From Dysidea avara (Eukaryota; Porifera; Demospongiae; Dictyoceratida; Dysideidae), in contig NC_089281.1 of NCBI RefSeq assembly GCF_963678975.1, positions 26,950,765 to 27,014,764 of the forward strand: a stretch of DNA of 64,000 nucleotides, written 5' to 3'. Both the position numbers and the translations under genes were made by a program. The notes below the pieces were generated by a model. It saw nothing but the letters and a program-made list of their open reading frames with translations, was not told the DNA's origin and did not search any database. Below are positions 12,273 through 24,081 of this stretch, in pieces; position 1 is the stretch's first letter; every line of letters begins with the position of its first letter.

Positions 12273-13914
12273 CCTCATACATCTTGTACCATTCTTTCCT
12301 TTGACACCAAAGAGGTACTTGAGATCATCACCTGAAGTTCAGGATTATTTCGAGGTTTATGGTATAAAAATCATTTTTGTTTTGCATGATATTGTGCTAG
12401 AAGAACACGTGCCACATATCATCTTTTTGTTACCAGATTTCTTCACTCTCATCCTCACCAAATGTAACAGTTGGTGATGTAGCTACCATTACAGCAGGAA
12501 GAACAGAGGCTGATTCGCCCACCAACATGTCACTGTCTCTACCAGGAGGTAGAAGGATTACACTCAAACAAGCTGATATCACAGAGGAAACAGTGGATGC
12601 AATAGTTAATTCAGCCAATGAGAAGTTGCTACATGGTGTTGGATTGGCAGCTGCTATCAACAAAGCCAGCAATGGAGTGGTAGAACAACAGTCCACAGCA
12701 TTAATCCAACAACATGGTCTTATTAAAGTCAGTCAGGCAGTACACACTGAAGCTGGAGGAGCTCTCAAGTGCAAGTATGTCATCCACACAGTAGGACCAG
12801 AACAGTACAAACACAAAAACAAGTCTCAACAGCTACTCTGGATGGCTTGTATGAACACTCTACAACTAGCAGAAAAGCTTGGAGTCACTTCCATTGCCAT
12901 ACCTCCCATCAGCTGTGGATTATTTGGAGTACCAAAAGATGTGGTAGCCAAAACAATCATTAATGTAGTCTGCCATTACCCCTACCATCCTGCTGGACTC
13001 CTTACAGATGTGCGCATTGTGATGATTAATGCTCCTACCTTTAAAGCTTTTAAACCATTCTTTATCGATGCTAGAAAGGTAGTGCAGCCTCACAGTAGCC
13101 CTAGTACTCAAAGTGGTATCCCACTCCATGCTATATCGACTAAATCACTTCAACCAATTCACACTGCAAATTGTAAGTGTTTATAAGTACAACAGTCTAA
13201 TCATTTTATGCTGTTTAGCTCCAAGCGACCACCAGTCATCCAAACCCACCCAGACTAATCCAACAACAGGTATGATTTTTTTTTAAATTATTGTGTTGTA
13301 AAATATTATTTATTGTTCTTCACAGAGGAATGTCCTATATGTCAAAATAACATCACTGACCTGGTGACCACAAAATGCCAACACAAATATTGTAGAGAAT
13401 GTCTCAAGAGGTCTCTACAGACCAATTCCTACTGTCCAGTATGTAAGGTACAAATACGTCCAGTAACTGGGGATCAGCCAGCTGGGGGTAGAATGACATG
13501 TCAGGTATTAAAACTACAAAGCCTTCCTGGATATGAGAATTATGGTGCATTGAAAATTAGCTATATTATTCCCAATGGTATACAAGGTCCTAACCAGCCT
13601 CGTCCTGGTAGACCATTTAATGGCGGTATACATCAAGCTTATCTCCCTGACTCACCAGAAGGCAGAGAAGTGTATGGGCTACTGAGGAAAGCATTTGATG
13701 CTAAACTAACATTTACCATTCAACCAGATACTGGCAGAATAGTATGGAGTGATATCCACCACAAGACCAACAAACATGGAGGACCCCAATGGTATTATAG
13801 CTATACATGCATTTTAACATACAAATTACTTGTGTTTCCTGTAGTCATGGTTATCCTGATCCAACATACTTAAAAAGAGTAAATCAAGAACTTCAACAAA
13901 AAGGAATTTTTTAA
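12273..13914 (+). CDS. Macro-RING-Deltex-C E3 ubiquitin ligase (3' exons)
   Basis: Exons 12273-12314, 12437-13172, 13219-13269, 13326-13791 and 13845-13914 join in phase (0, 0, 1, 1, 2) and end at TAA. The second exon holds a macro domain (about 12560-13070) with the ADP-ribose signatures VDAIVNSANEKLLHG and SCGLFGVPKD. The fourth has a C3HC4 RING (CPICQNNITD...CPVC) followed by a Deltex C-terminal domain (GYENYGALKI, WSDIHHKTN), finished by HGYPDPTYLKRV in the last exon. In vertebrates DTX3L has the RING-DTC part and its partner PARP9 the macro domains; here both are on one chain. It probably couples ADP-ribose recognition to ubiquitin transfer. The 5' end is unresolved; the kinase exon may belong to it. 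Confidence 0.88.
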
Positions 13915-14804
13915 ACTTGTCACTGTATATATATACATGCTCAATTTTATGTAAACATTTATATGCTGGTATAGCATATAAAGGGTGTATTATATGACTT
14001 TATCATTTAAACAAACGGACAGTTTCTTAAAGAATTAGTTCATAGTTACATCACAAAACAGTTTGGAGTCACATCTGGCCCTGTTTAGTTATAAAGAAAG
14101 ACCATGTATCTTATACATTTCCATCATACAATAATTCACCCACCCATAATATTAATGCCAAGGAACTTTGGCCCATGGCATGGCCTGTTAAATATTAGGC
14201 AAGTTCCCTTATTAGTCATGTCTACATTAATCACCAGGTAGGTGATACCAGCAGGCCACGTATTGTGTATAATGTTATTATTTGTTGGCTGGCCTGGTAT
14301 ATATATTTTTCTTACCTGATATTAAGTATTCTGTTATGGAACTCTATTGAATGTTCTATTATAGTGTTTTGTAGTATACACACATTTGGCTGTTGTATTA
14401 GAGTATACAAATTTCTTCCTTGTAGTTACATGTATATATGTTCTTGTTTTTCCTTTATTCTATCAGTGTTAGCTTTCTGTTAGCTACTGCAGTATATGCA
14501 CTAATCTTGTCATATTTTATACACTGGTTTGTGTTTCTAAACTGACATTGATAGTAAGCCTATACAGGTTTAAATCCAAGAGTGTAAGGGTTTTTGGGCC
14601 CCAGGAAACCCTCTTCAACAACTACGAGGAGACTCAGTCTGTTCAGTTTCTGCAGATAACAAGCCCTTCTGGTATAGCTACAGCTGACATTCATCAGTGT
14701 TAATGGTCTCAATTATAATACACATAGCTACTATGCAATACAAGTTATATTCAAATGTCAAGCAGGCTACAATAGCAGTGATTATAAATTAAGGTGAGCT
14801 TATA
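13915..14804. other. Convergent 3' intergenic region
   Basis: Lies between the 3' ends of the macro-RING-DTC gene (+) and the F-box gene (-). It holds AT-rich sequence only, including TATATATATAC at about 13926. The Cys- and Tyr-rich open frame at 14265-14483 has no domain and is taken as chance. Confidence 0.5.
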
Positions 14805-16667
14805 TTAATCCCAAAGTGGTAACAAATCTGTCCCATGTTCCCATAACACATCTGTTGAATCTCCATATACATTATAGTTTACCATGTAGTAACCAGCTGT
14901 AAATAGTCTTCGTTTGCAAAACATTTTCTTTAGCTTGGCACTAAAAAAGTCTACATCCACATCTCCATGATGTATACTTCCAGCATGCAAATATAATGTT
15001 ATCAGTTTCGGTGAGCTCCTCACAAGAGATGTTATACCTTCAGCTGTCAAAGATCCTACCATCATAACTACATGTACCAGTCCACCATGAGCTGAAAATG
15101 AGGCCATAAAGTCATTAGGAACAATAGTTTTTAGTGAATTAATGTATAACTGTTGTAGAGTGTGGCTGTGGGTTAATACGAGTGACAGGGGTTGGGATAG
15201 TACTAGATAAAAACGTACACATTCTAGTTCATTACAGTTATTAACCACATCCTGTACAATAGTGGGTACTGCAGTAACTACACCAGAAGATTGTAAATAA
15301 CAACAGTTTAGTGATGGAAAATAGGATAACATTAAAGTGTCTTCATCAGTAAAAATCCCACAATACCTGCAATATTCACATTGTATTCCTCTTATGTAAC
15401 ACTTCTGATACAGACAAATCAACTTTTCTTTCTTTGTAGCTCTCAAAACACAAAACTCCACTGCCAAGTGGGTCAACTTCATATCACTCAATATTTCCCA
15501 CAATAGGATATGATCCTCTACTTTTGAAACATGTGTACCAAGTAAGTTTAGTCCTTGTAGGTTGTGACAGTGAGTGGCAATAGCTCTCAGACCTTGTAGA
15601 CTTTGCAAACAGCAATGACTATACCCTAAGTTAAGTTCCTGAAGATTAGGACAGTTAATAGCTAGTTGTTCCAAGTGACCAGAATGAAGTGAGGAACAGT
15701 AAGAAAGATCAAAATGAGTAGCACAACTAATGCCACTAAATCTTACAATATGTATAAAGTTCTGCTGGCTCACAATGCTTTGACCAATTTGATACTTCAC
15801 CATATACACAGTCTTTCCACCATATTGACAATCAGTCATCACTGCTACATCATTGTCCAATCCCAATATACCAAAGTCACTGAGTTTAACACATGGAATG
15901 GTCACTTGACCAGATTCTTCTAATTGTAGCTGAAAATGTGGCAGTGTAGGGGAAAAGTTTATTGGTACTTTAGTAGATTTATTGTACACTCTAAAGATAG
16001 CAGTGGTACCAGTAGGAATAGTGTTCAATTCAGAAACATAGAAAGCCAGTCTTTCAAAGTTGTTATAATTTACTATAGCAATAAAATTTAATCTTGATGG
16101 CCTAAATTTTAATATTTTCCAATAAGTAAACAACTCTCTAGGTTTTAAATAATAATAAGTATCTGAAATGATTGTGAGTTCTCTCAACTGACCAGTGTTG
16201 TTGAGAAGTAGTTGTTTAATTTCACTACCATCACCCACCTTGAGCACCTTAAACTCTAGTGCTTGCAGACATCCCATATGATGTATTATGTTTCTTAGTT
16301 GTTCAGGATCTAACGTGGTTGATGGTAGACTAAGATGTTGTACATTATTACAATACTGCAGCATCTCTACCAGTGTTGATGGTACTCTACAGTTAAGAAA
16401 AGATAATAGTTTGATATCTTGTCCACACACCATTAAGACTTCTTTCAGACTGTATTCATCATGATTGTCATAATAAGTCCATACAAACTCCTTCCACAGT
16501 GATGGTGTTCCATCAATCACACTCTTCAACCGCTTTGAAACGTATCTAAGGTTTACCCTGTCATGTACTGAAGATAAAAATAAGATGATAATAACCAACA
16601 ACTCTGTAGGAAGTATTAACAGGTTGACAAGAGATTCCTCATGTGAACTATCTTGATCGTGATCCAT
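14805..16667 (-). CDS. F-box / leucine-rich repeat protein, intronless
   Basis: The 620-residue frame opens with an acidic leader, then an F-box at about residues 14-62 (ILPTELLVIIILFL, VSKRLKSVIDG, LWKEFVW). About ten to twelve diverged FBXL-type leucine-rich repeats follow (for example LEQLAINCPNLQELNLGYSH, LRAIATHCHNLQGLNLLG). The F-box should bind SKP1 and the repeats a substrate, making this a putative receptor of an SCF ubiquitin ligase. It has no introns. ATG at 16667-16665 is taken as the start; a TTG codon just upstream is in frame but unlikely. No specific FBXL orthologue could be assigned. It is convergent with the Deltex-type gene. Confidence 0.85.
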   Translation of the reverse strand: MDHDQDSSHEESLVNLLILPTELLVIIILFLSSVHDRVNLRYVSKRLKSVIDGTPSLWKEFVWTYYDNHDEYSLKEVLMVCGQDIKLLSFLNCRVPSTLVEMLQYCNNVQHLSLPSTTLDPEQLRNIIHHMGCLQALEFKVLKVGDGSEIKQLLLNNTGQLRELTIISDTYYYLKPRELFTYWKILKFRPSRLNFIAIVNYNNFERLAFYVSELNTIPTGTTAIFRVYNKSTKVPINFSPTLPHFQLQLEESGQVTIPCVKLSDFGILGLDNDVAVMTDCQYGGKTVYMVKYQIGQSIVSQQNFIHIVRFSGISCATHFDLSYCSSLHSGHLEQLAINCPNLQELNLGYSHCCLQSLQGLRAIATHCHNLQGLNLLGTHVSKVEDHILLWEILSDMKLTHLAVEFCVLRATKKEKLICLYQKCYIRGIQCEYCRYCGIFTDEDTLMLSYFPSLNCCYLQSSGVVTAVPTIVQDVVNNCNELECVRFYLVLSQPLSLVLTHSHTLQQLYINSLKTIVPNDFMASFSAHGGLVHVVMMVGSLTAEGITSLVRSSPKLITLYLHAGSIHHGDVDVDFFSAKLKKMFCKRRLFTAGYYMVNYNVYGDSTDVLWEHGTDLLPLWD

Positions 16668-17208
16668 CAATTTGATGACAATATAGTTAGTCCTAATACT
16701 TATGAAATAGTTTCACTCTCCTGTACAATATAAGACCAACTGAATCATATGCATACACTACATCAGTATAATCATCTATTTGAGTAGGGATCATAGCAAT
16801 GAAACAAGGGAGTCACCTATACATGCCAGATTTAATTCCTATATACTTAAGGTTATGATCTTCCTTGCATGTTCAAGGCTATAATGGTCTCTACTATAGT
16901 TTGTAAAATTCTTAACAATTGTAGTATCATCTATAAACAGCAGTGTTTAGTTTTCAGTTAGTTATATGCACACATGTTACAATTACTCTTGTGTCTATGA
17001 GGGGCTATAGTGGTCAACGAAAACTACTTAGAGCATATACTGTTTGCTGATACTTGTGTCAGTGTAACTGCAGATGGAAGGCCACATCTCGGAGCAACTC
17101 AGTATTGTTCTGCTGCATACGTTACTTAATTATGCTTCTATATAATTGTAAACTTTATTGGATTTAGGAATTACAACTGCTATCTTCATTTGCTGTCACT
17201 GTGACCCA
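16668..17208. other. Upstream region of the F-box gene
   Basis: No exon recognised. It should contain the F-box gene promoter next to 16668. The boundary at 17208 is where similarity to the second repeat copy (27725 onward) begins. Confidence 0.45.
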
Positions 17209-17289
17209 GCCCCTCACAGTTTACTCTGCCATTGCACATGACCTCATCAGTAAATGGTTATTCATTGCTAGAACTATCCTGATGTTGAT

Positions 17290-17990
17290 CATCTTTTTCA
17301 ACCATTTGAGAGTGTACTAAGCATATCAGCTTTTATTCCTGCTGTGTGTGACAGGCCATTCGCCATCTGGAAATTTGAGTGAGAGCTGTTGGCTTTGCCT
17401 ACCTGAATTGGTGGCATGGGTATTGTCAATCCTACCAAAATGTGCTCTTTTGAATTTTCTGCTTGAGAAAAAGGTATATTACAGTCACTTTGTTGTCTCA
17501 GGAAAAAGGTAGCTGTGGTATTGTTCAAGATGCACAGTTTGCCATTTAACGTGCCAAGCTTTCTATAATTTCTTGTACAATTTCTCCTTGCACAAAATTG
17601 CTTTTCATGAAGCCGTAGCCCTTAGATATGGATGGGATCCTGCTAGGCTTCCTTAACAATGGAACCAAGTTCTCTGTCAAACATTCATTCTCAAGGTGGG
17701 TTCCATCCAATCATCATAACGAGATTCGTGACTTGACTGTCAGCTTGCTAAATTGAGCCTCTTTAGCAACCAATAACAGGCCAGTGAGCAGTTCATCCTT
17801 GCTTCACTGAATACTGAAGATGGCATGGCACTCAATCATCTCAATATTGCTGTAAATGGATTTGAGGAGGTATGCCGCTGTGTGAAAAATAACTATGTTG
17901 ATGTAAAAGCTTTTAACCTACATTTACCAACTAACCATTCAACCACGCAGTTTAAAAATACTCAAATGACATGAACTTGCAATTGCTCCA
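17290..17990 (+). pseudogene. Decayed retroelement ORF fragment (copy A)
   Basis: In broken + frames one reads ELLALPT, then a stop, then IGGMGIVNPTK, and further on VCRCVKNNYVDVKAFNLHLP. This pattern (a LPTRxGGLGIxNP block followed by DVRVFNP) resembles the C-terminal part of reverse-transcriptase proteins common in cnidarian and sponge genomes. Several stops and frameshifts show it is dead. The same stops recur in copy B, so the decay predates the duplication. Family assignment is from recalled motifs and is uncertain. Confidence 0.5.
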
Positions 17991-18715
17991 ATACACATGG
18001 GTTCATTTACTCCAATAATTCTCTGGAGGAAATAGGGGGTCACCAACTACTTGGGAAATCTAATTTAAAAGCCATTAAATATTTAGAAATCCTGAAATCT
18101 GAAATTATCTACAAAATTGGATATTTTCGTTCCTGTCCACTCTCAACAAGTGCAAGTGGATATAGCAGTTTGAATATTATACTTTCTGGATTATAGTCTT
18201 ATAGACTACTAAATTCATGATGAAAATGGTTTTGATGGTGATTAGGGAGCTATGATGACTGTTTGGAGTAATTGACTGCCCTTGTCGGCTCTGCTGAGGC
18301 TCCTCTAGTCTCCAGTCTACTGATACACAAGTACAACTTGGTAAATAAAAATTAATATTGTATTAATGAAATATATTTGAAATAGTAAATATTGGGACTC
18401 TTATACACAATTTTGGAGTTTGCAGGGAAGTTGGCAATCTCTCCGGGGGAATGCCAGGCTGATAAAGTAACAGTGGGCACCTTGCATCCCCACATGTTAT
18501 GCATAATGGGATGGGTGAAGTGTTGTTTATCTTTCTCCTTGTACTTTCTGTCATCAGATGCTCACTGGTAAGGATTGATTGGACAATCCGTCAATACCAA
18601 GGCACCTGAATTGATCTAAAGTAATCCAGGCTGAGACCAGACTGTCATCATTTAGGCCAGGCAAACTTGATTACTTGTTTCTCATCCCCGCATGCATCCT
18701 ATATCGCCTCAAATC

Positions 18716-19249
18716 CAGAGTTGGAGGTAACAAGTTACAATTGTAACGTGTTACATAATAATATTACTTAATATGTTGTAACGAAGTAATATAACGCATT
18801 ACATGACAAAGTAACGAGTAATATACCATGGATATTACATCCAGAAATTCTAACGCATTACTTCTTTTTAATGCGCATTGCATCTAGGACGTGATTTGGG
18901 GTTCTGACAGCACTGAATACGACTGTACAGGGAAGGACTGTACAAGTAAGAATAGTGTATGGGAGTGCCCTTTAAGACCAAGATACTGCAATAAACTATG
19001 TTTTTAGGCTGAACTACAGCAGAAAAACGCAGGTCTCACGTAGTTGTAAGGTGGGGGCATGTATTTAGAAGGTTCAATGGACTTATTTATAACTTGTAAC
19101 AAACAAATGCAATATGTAATAATATTACTAGTTACAGCCCTCAAAGTAACGTGTAATAAATATGTAGGGAGTAATATGTAACTGTAATGCATAACATTGT
19201 ATAGAAGTAAATAGTAATTTGTAGCAGTCACAATAGCGACCCAACTCTG
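18716..19249. mobile_element. GTAAC-rich TIR element in copy A
   Basis: It begins CAGAGTTGGAGGTAACAAGT and ends with the complement of CAGAGTTGGGTCGCTATTGT. The interior is dense in GTAAC, GTTAC and TAATAT words (for example near 18725-18850 and 19080-19220) that can pair across the centre. No protein is encoded. Copy B has the matching element at 29250-29791. Confidence 0.65.
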
Positions 19250-19423
19250 ATTGTTGCTGTTATTGATCACATCCACACGTATTTAGAAAACGTTGTCTTG
19301 CAGCTCAGCAAAGGCAGTAAAATGTAAGTATTAACTTTTAGAAGGTTTTAGTTAACCTTTACAGATAGTCTACTGTTCCAGTGGTTTGAAGCATTTCCTG
19401 TAATAATTCTTAACTATATGTCA

Positions 19424-19928
19424 GGGACTACCTCATTCGCAAAGTTACCTCAGCAAAATATTTAGGAGTTACAATAAGTCAAAGTATCTCTTGGTCTAAA
19501 CATATTGACATTATCACTTGTAATTCCATTCTAGCTTTTTTACAAAGAAACCTTAGTCAGTGTTCACTTCGTGTCAAATCTTTAGCTTATTTTACATATG
19601 TTAGACTGGTATTGGAGTATGCCTCTGTTGTTTGGTCACCATTCACACAATCTAACATAGATAAGATTGAAAAGGTACAACGTAAGGCTGTTAGATTTGT
19701 TTTTAATGATTATTATAGATATTCTAGCGTAACTAACATGCTCAACTGCTTAAAATGGGAATCCCTTGAACACAGAAGAACTAAGTCTACCATTATCATG
19801 TTCTACAAAATCATCAACAATATTGTTTCAGCTGACTTTTCCAATTATCTTCATAGAAGCTTTACCAGGACAAGAGGTCATCAAATGAGATTTATGACTA
19901 TTCCTGCTAAAAGAAACACCTACTATCA
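19424..19928 (+). pseudogene. LINE reverse-transcriptase 3' end, left part
   Basis: An open frame encodes the end of a non-LTR reverse transcriptase: AKYLGVTISQSISWSKHID, then LEYASVVWSPFTQSNIDKIE, VQRKAVRFVFNDYY and FYKIINN, the usual thumb/3' region of Jockey/CR1/RTE-type LINEs. The frame is interrupted at 19928 inside a Tyr-His-Ser stretch by the Gypsy element and resumes at 24286. In copy A this region has stayed almost unbroken apart from the insertion. Confidence 0.8.
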
Positions 19929-20132
19929 TGTAGTATCTGGACACGTGCACGCACTATGATGTAATACATTATGCTGTAATTGTATGCGTGCATGTACATA
20001 TGTAGTTGTAGAGCCTCTCTGTGTGTGCTTTAGTTGTTATAACCTTAGTTGTTATTGTAGTTGCTAGATTGTAGTTGTGTGTTGTAGTGCTATTATTATT
20101 GATTCTAATGATCTAATAATCCCGACACTACA
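19929..20132 (+). repeat. 5' LTR of the Gypsy element
   Basis: Starts TGTAGTATCTGGACACGTGC and ends ATCCCGACACTACA. It differs from the 3' LTR only at a G/A (near 19951) and a T/A (near 20110). It should hold the promoter; no clear TATA box was picked out. The sequence directly after it, TTGGCAACGAGAATGG, is the position of the tRNA primer-binding site. Confidence 0.97.
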
Positions 20133-20144
20133 TTGGCAACGAGA

Positions 20145-20933
20145 ATGGCTACAGCTCCACCGATTAATACTTTTGATTCACGTACGGATGATTGGAATTC
20201 GTGGAGCAGACGCTTCGAACAGTGGCTCACACTTAGTCCCTACGTTACGGGTGAAGGCTCTGAGGCCAAGCAACGTGCAGCCCTCTGCACATATATTGAC
20301 TCCTCTACTTTCAAACTACTCTGCAGTTTGTGTGCCCCTAAGAAGCCAGAAGAACTCACATTTGCTCAGTTGAAGGCTAAGCTCGACGGACAATACGGCA
20401 CCAAAAAGTTAGTCTTGGCTGAACGCTATCGGTTCTACAACTACAAGCAACAAGAAGGGGCAGTCGCTGGTAAATTACATTGCTGAACTACGGCCACTTG
20501 TGATTGGACAGAAGTCCAATTGGCCGACAACATCCACGATAAGTTCGTGATGGGCCTGCGAAATGAACGCTTACTCCAGCAATTGTTGGCTCAAGATCAC
20601 AAGAAGCCACTAGAAGAGTTGTTAGAGCTAACTCGCACCTTCGAAGCGGCCGAGCATGAATCGCTCAAACGTGCCGACAACGACAAGGAGACGGACGCCG
20701 GCACAGTGGCAGCAACCAGGAAGTAACCACGGTCCGTTAAACCCCAGAACTCTCTTCGTACTAAGAGCCAGCGAACTGCTAATACTAAGGGTCCAAGCTT
20801 TCAGCCGCCAACCTCCAAGCCATGTGCCAGCTGTGGAGGAGCACACTTAAGAAGCACCTGCCGTTTTCGCAATGTTACATGTAGACATTGTGGTAAGATT
20901 GGCCATATTGCCAAAGTGTGCCGCTCCACAGCA
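20145..20933 (+). pseudogene. Gypsy gag, frameshifted
   Basis: The ATG at 20145 opens a capsid-like frame (FDSRTDDWNSWSRRFEQWL; later KLVLAERYRFY). The frame is lost near 20455-20490 and resumes in another frame at about 20520 (HDKFVMGLRNERLLQQLL), ending at a stop at 20724. Downstream at 20822-20926 are two zinc knuckles, CX2CX3HX4C (CASCGGAHLRSTC) and CX2CX4HX4C (CRHCGKIGHIAKVC), which bind the RNA genome. At least two breaks make this gag non-functional as it stands. Confidence 0.85.
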
Positions 20934-20949
20934 GCAGTACAAGAAATAA

Positions 20950-23900
20950 TACCAGAACAGTCACTGGACTCAGCAGTCATTACCATTAACAAAACAGCCG
21001 ATAGTGATGACAAACATATTCCCCCAGTGTTTCAAACTGTTTACTTACCGGAACTGGATAAACGTCTTCGTCTAGTAATAGACACTGCTTCTCCACTCAC
21101 GTTCATTAACACAAAAACCTGGGCAGACCTTCATCAACCCAAACTGGAGGCTACATCAAAAGTGCTTGGAGCTTTTGAGGGTCAACCTATCCACCCTATT
21201 GGATATTTTCAGACAACAGTTCAACGCCAAGATGACCCTACCATATCCTCACTGCTGAAAATCTATGTCACTCAATGTGGCATTAATCTAATTGGCAGGG
21301 ATGGACAAGTTAAACTTAACATCACTATTCACCCTGAGCAATTTGTCACAGCAGTTACCACACCCAGTACCACTTTACAGGAAATTATCACAATGAATGA
21401 AGCCCTGTTCAAACCACAACTTGGATGCTGCACCACATTTAATGCTACTTTAACTCTCTGTGAAGGCACTCAGCCTAAATATTGCAAAGTGAGAAAACTA
21501 TCTTTTGCTCTAAAACCAGTTGTAGGAGCAGAGTTGGACAAACTAGAAAAACAACAAGTGTTAGAGAAAGTCTCTCACTCAGACTGGGCTACCCCCCTTG
21601 TGGTTGTCAGGAAGCCAGGTGGCAAAGTTAGATTATGTGGTGACTTCAAAGTCACCCTAAATCCAGCCCTGAAGAATGATGTCTACCCATTCCCACTTCC
21701 AGAGGAACTCTTTAAAAACTGAATGGTGGGCACAAGTTTTCTAAATTATACCTGGCTGAAGCTTATCTGCAAGTACCATTGGAGGAGGCATCATCAAAAC
21801 TGACAGTTATCAATACTCACCAAGGCTTATACAGATACAAACGCCTTCCCTTTGGTTTCAGTTGTGCACCTGCCCTGTTCCAGAAACTAATTGAGCAACT
21901 TGTGGGTGACATACCAGGTGTGGCTTGCTATTTGGATGACATAGTAGTGACAGGATGCTCTGAACAGGATCATCTGAGCCACCTTAGGCTAGTAATGGAG
22001 AAGCTGAACACTGCTGGTCTCCGCCTGAAACTAGAGAAGTGTCATTTCTTTCAAGAGAGTGTAACTTACTTGGGCCATGTCTTAGACAAAGCAGGCATTC
22101 AACCACACCCAGATCAAAGCAATTACTGCCATGCCATGTCCACAGAACCAAGGAGAACTCCGATCTTTTCTAGGCATGGTGAACTACTATGATCGATTCA
22201 TACCAGGGTTAGCAACCAATTGTGCTTGTCTTAATGATCTTTTACAGAAACACAAAAAGTGGCAGTGGTCCAGTGAGCATACCAAGGCAATGGAATCAAT
22301 TAAGAAATTGTTGACATCAGCTGATGCACTGGCACATTACGACCCATCACTACCTCTCAGTCTTGCATGTGATGCCAGCCCAGTGGGCATAGGAGCAGTG
22401 ATTTTTCATACTTAGCCTGATGGTAAAGAGAAGCCTGTGGCATATGCGTCACGTAAACTGACATCGGCTGAATAAAACTATGCACAAATCCAAAAGGAAG
22501 CCTTGGGAATAGTATTTGGAGTCCAGAAGTTCAGACAGTACTTGCTCGGTCGTAAGTTCCAATTGATTACCGATCATAAACCACTTGTCACTATTTTTCA
22601 TCCTCAGAAAGGTATCCCAGAGATGACAGCCAGCCGTTTACAGAGATGGGCCATTATCCTCTCAGCCTATGACTACGAAGTTAGGTACCAACCATCTGCC
22701 CAGCATGGCAATGCTGATGGGTTGTCTCGCCTGCCATTACAAGAGGTACAGCCTCCACAAGATGACGAAGCAGAAATTGTTTGTGCTCTGGAAGAACAAC
22801 AGTTTCAGGCACTTCCAATTCGTGAGACTGACGTTAAGGCAGCCACAGCGAGGGACCCAGTGCTATCACAAGTCTACAGTTTTTGTGCTAGAGGATGGCC
22901 AACCACTTCACACTCTTTGGACAAGAAGCTATTTCCATTTTTCAACAAACGTTTACAGCTCACAACTCACAATGGTAGTCTACTTTAGGGCCTTCAAGTG
23001 GTAATTCCTTCACGATATCAGAGGTCAATCCTAGAATTGTTACATGAGGGCCATCCAGGGATGTCTAGAATGAAATCACTTGCTCGACTACATGTTTGGT
23101 GGCCATCCTTGGACACTGATATTGAGTCCCATGTCAAGTCTTGTGTGAATTGTGCTGAGACAGCTAAAGATCCCACAAAGGTACCATTACATCAATGGGA
23201 TTTTCCAGCCAAACCATGGCAACGTCTACACATTGATTTTGCGGGGCCATATAGAAACAAGATGTGGATGTTACTGATTGACGCTTACAGTAAGTGGCCA
23301 GAAGTACATGTGATGGAATCCACTACGACAGAAACTGTTACCAAACACTTACAGCAGATCTTTGCCACACATGGAATTCCTCACCAGATTGTGTCAGATA
23401 ATGGTCCCCAGTTCACGGCAGAAAAATTTAAGCAGTTTTGTTTGTCTCGTGGAATTCACCACACAACGACAGCTCCATATCACCCCCGCTCGAATGGCGA
23501 GGCTGAAAGACTGATACAGACTTTTAAACAGAGTGTAGATAAGGCAAATCCGCAAACCTCTTTGGAACTGCTGGATTGTGTGACCAACTTCTTAGCTTAC
23601 TACAGAGCCACCCCACATTTTGTGACAGATCAAACTCCTTCTGAAATGTTAAATAACAGACGGATACGTACAAGGTTGGATTTGTTACACCCATGCCAGT
23701 TGAAGGTTCAGAAATCTCTAGAACTTCAGAAGCAGTCATATGATGCCCATACTCATCCTAGACACTTCCTGATTGGTGATCCAGTGTGGGTTCGTAATTT
23801 TAGACCTGGCAAACGGTGGCTCCCAGGTACTGTCAAAGATAGGAGGGGAAAGTAATGTATAAAGTTTTGATTGATGGCCAAACAGCAGTTCACTGCCGTC

Positions 23901-24070
23901 ATGCAAATCAACTTCGTACACGACTTGTTTCTTTACCTACAAATGACAGTTCCATATCATCTGACATTCCTAATCATACCTCCCCGACACAGAACAGTGA
24001 TAATCCTCCTGTGTTGAGACGCTCTTCAAGAATTCGAAAGATCAGAAGACCATGGAGTCCTTCGAACTAA
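20950..24070 (+). pseudogene. Gypsy pol: protease, RT, RNase H, integrase, broken
   Basis: In order: an aspartic protease with VIDTAS (catalytic D at 21081); reverse transcriptase from about 21500, with the YLDD catalytic box at 21929-21940; RNase H from about 22360 (ACDASPVGIGAV, TDHKPL); integrase with an HHCC zinc finger and a DDE core (HIDFAGP, VSDNGPQF, NGEAERL); and a basic C-terminal tail. Breaks: a stop at 21720, a frameshift near 22130, stops at 22413, about 22472 and 22986, and a frameshift near 23850. Every catalytic motif is still visible, so decay is recent. Confidence 0.92.
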
Positions 24071-24081
24071 GAGGGAGGAAC
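24069..24081 (+). other. Polypurine tract
   Basis: AAGAGGGAGGAAC lies directly before the 3' LTR, where plus-strand DNA synthesis is primed in LTR retrotransposons. Confidence 0.85.

Noticed and set aside
12430-12696. Reverse-strand frame opposite the macro domain
   Set aside because: The plus-strand frame has clear macro-domain signatures and splice sites; the reverse one has none.
18720-18860. Telomere- or centromere-like satellite
   Set aside because: The GTAAC words are irregular and confined to a TIR-bounded element present once in each repeat copy.
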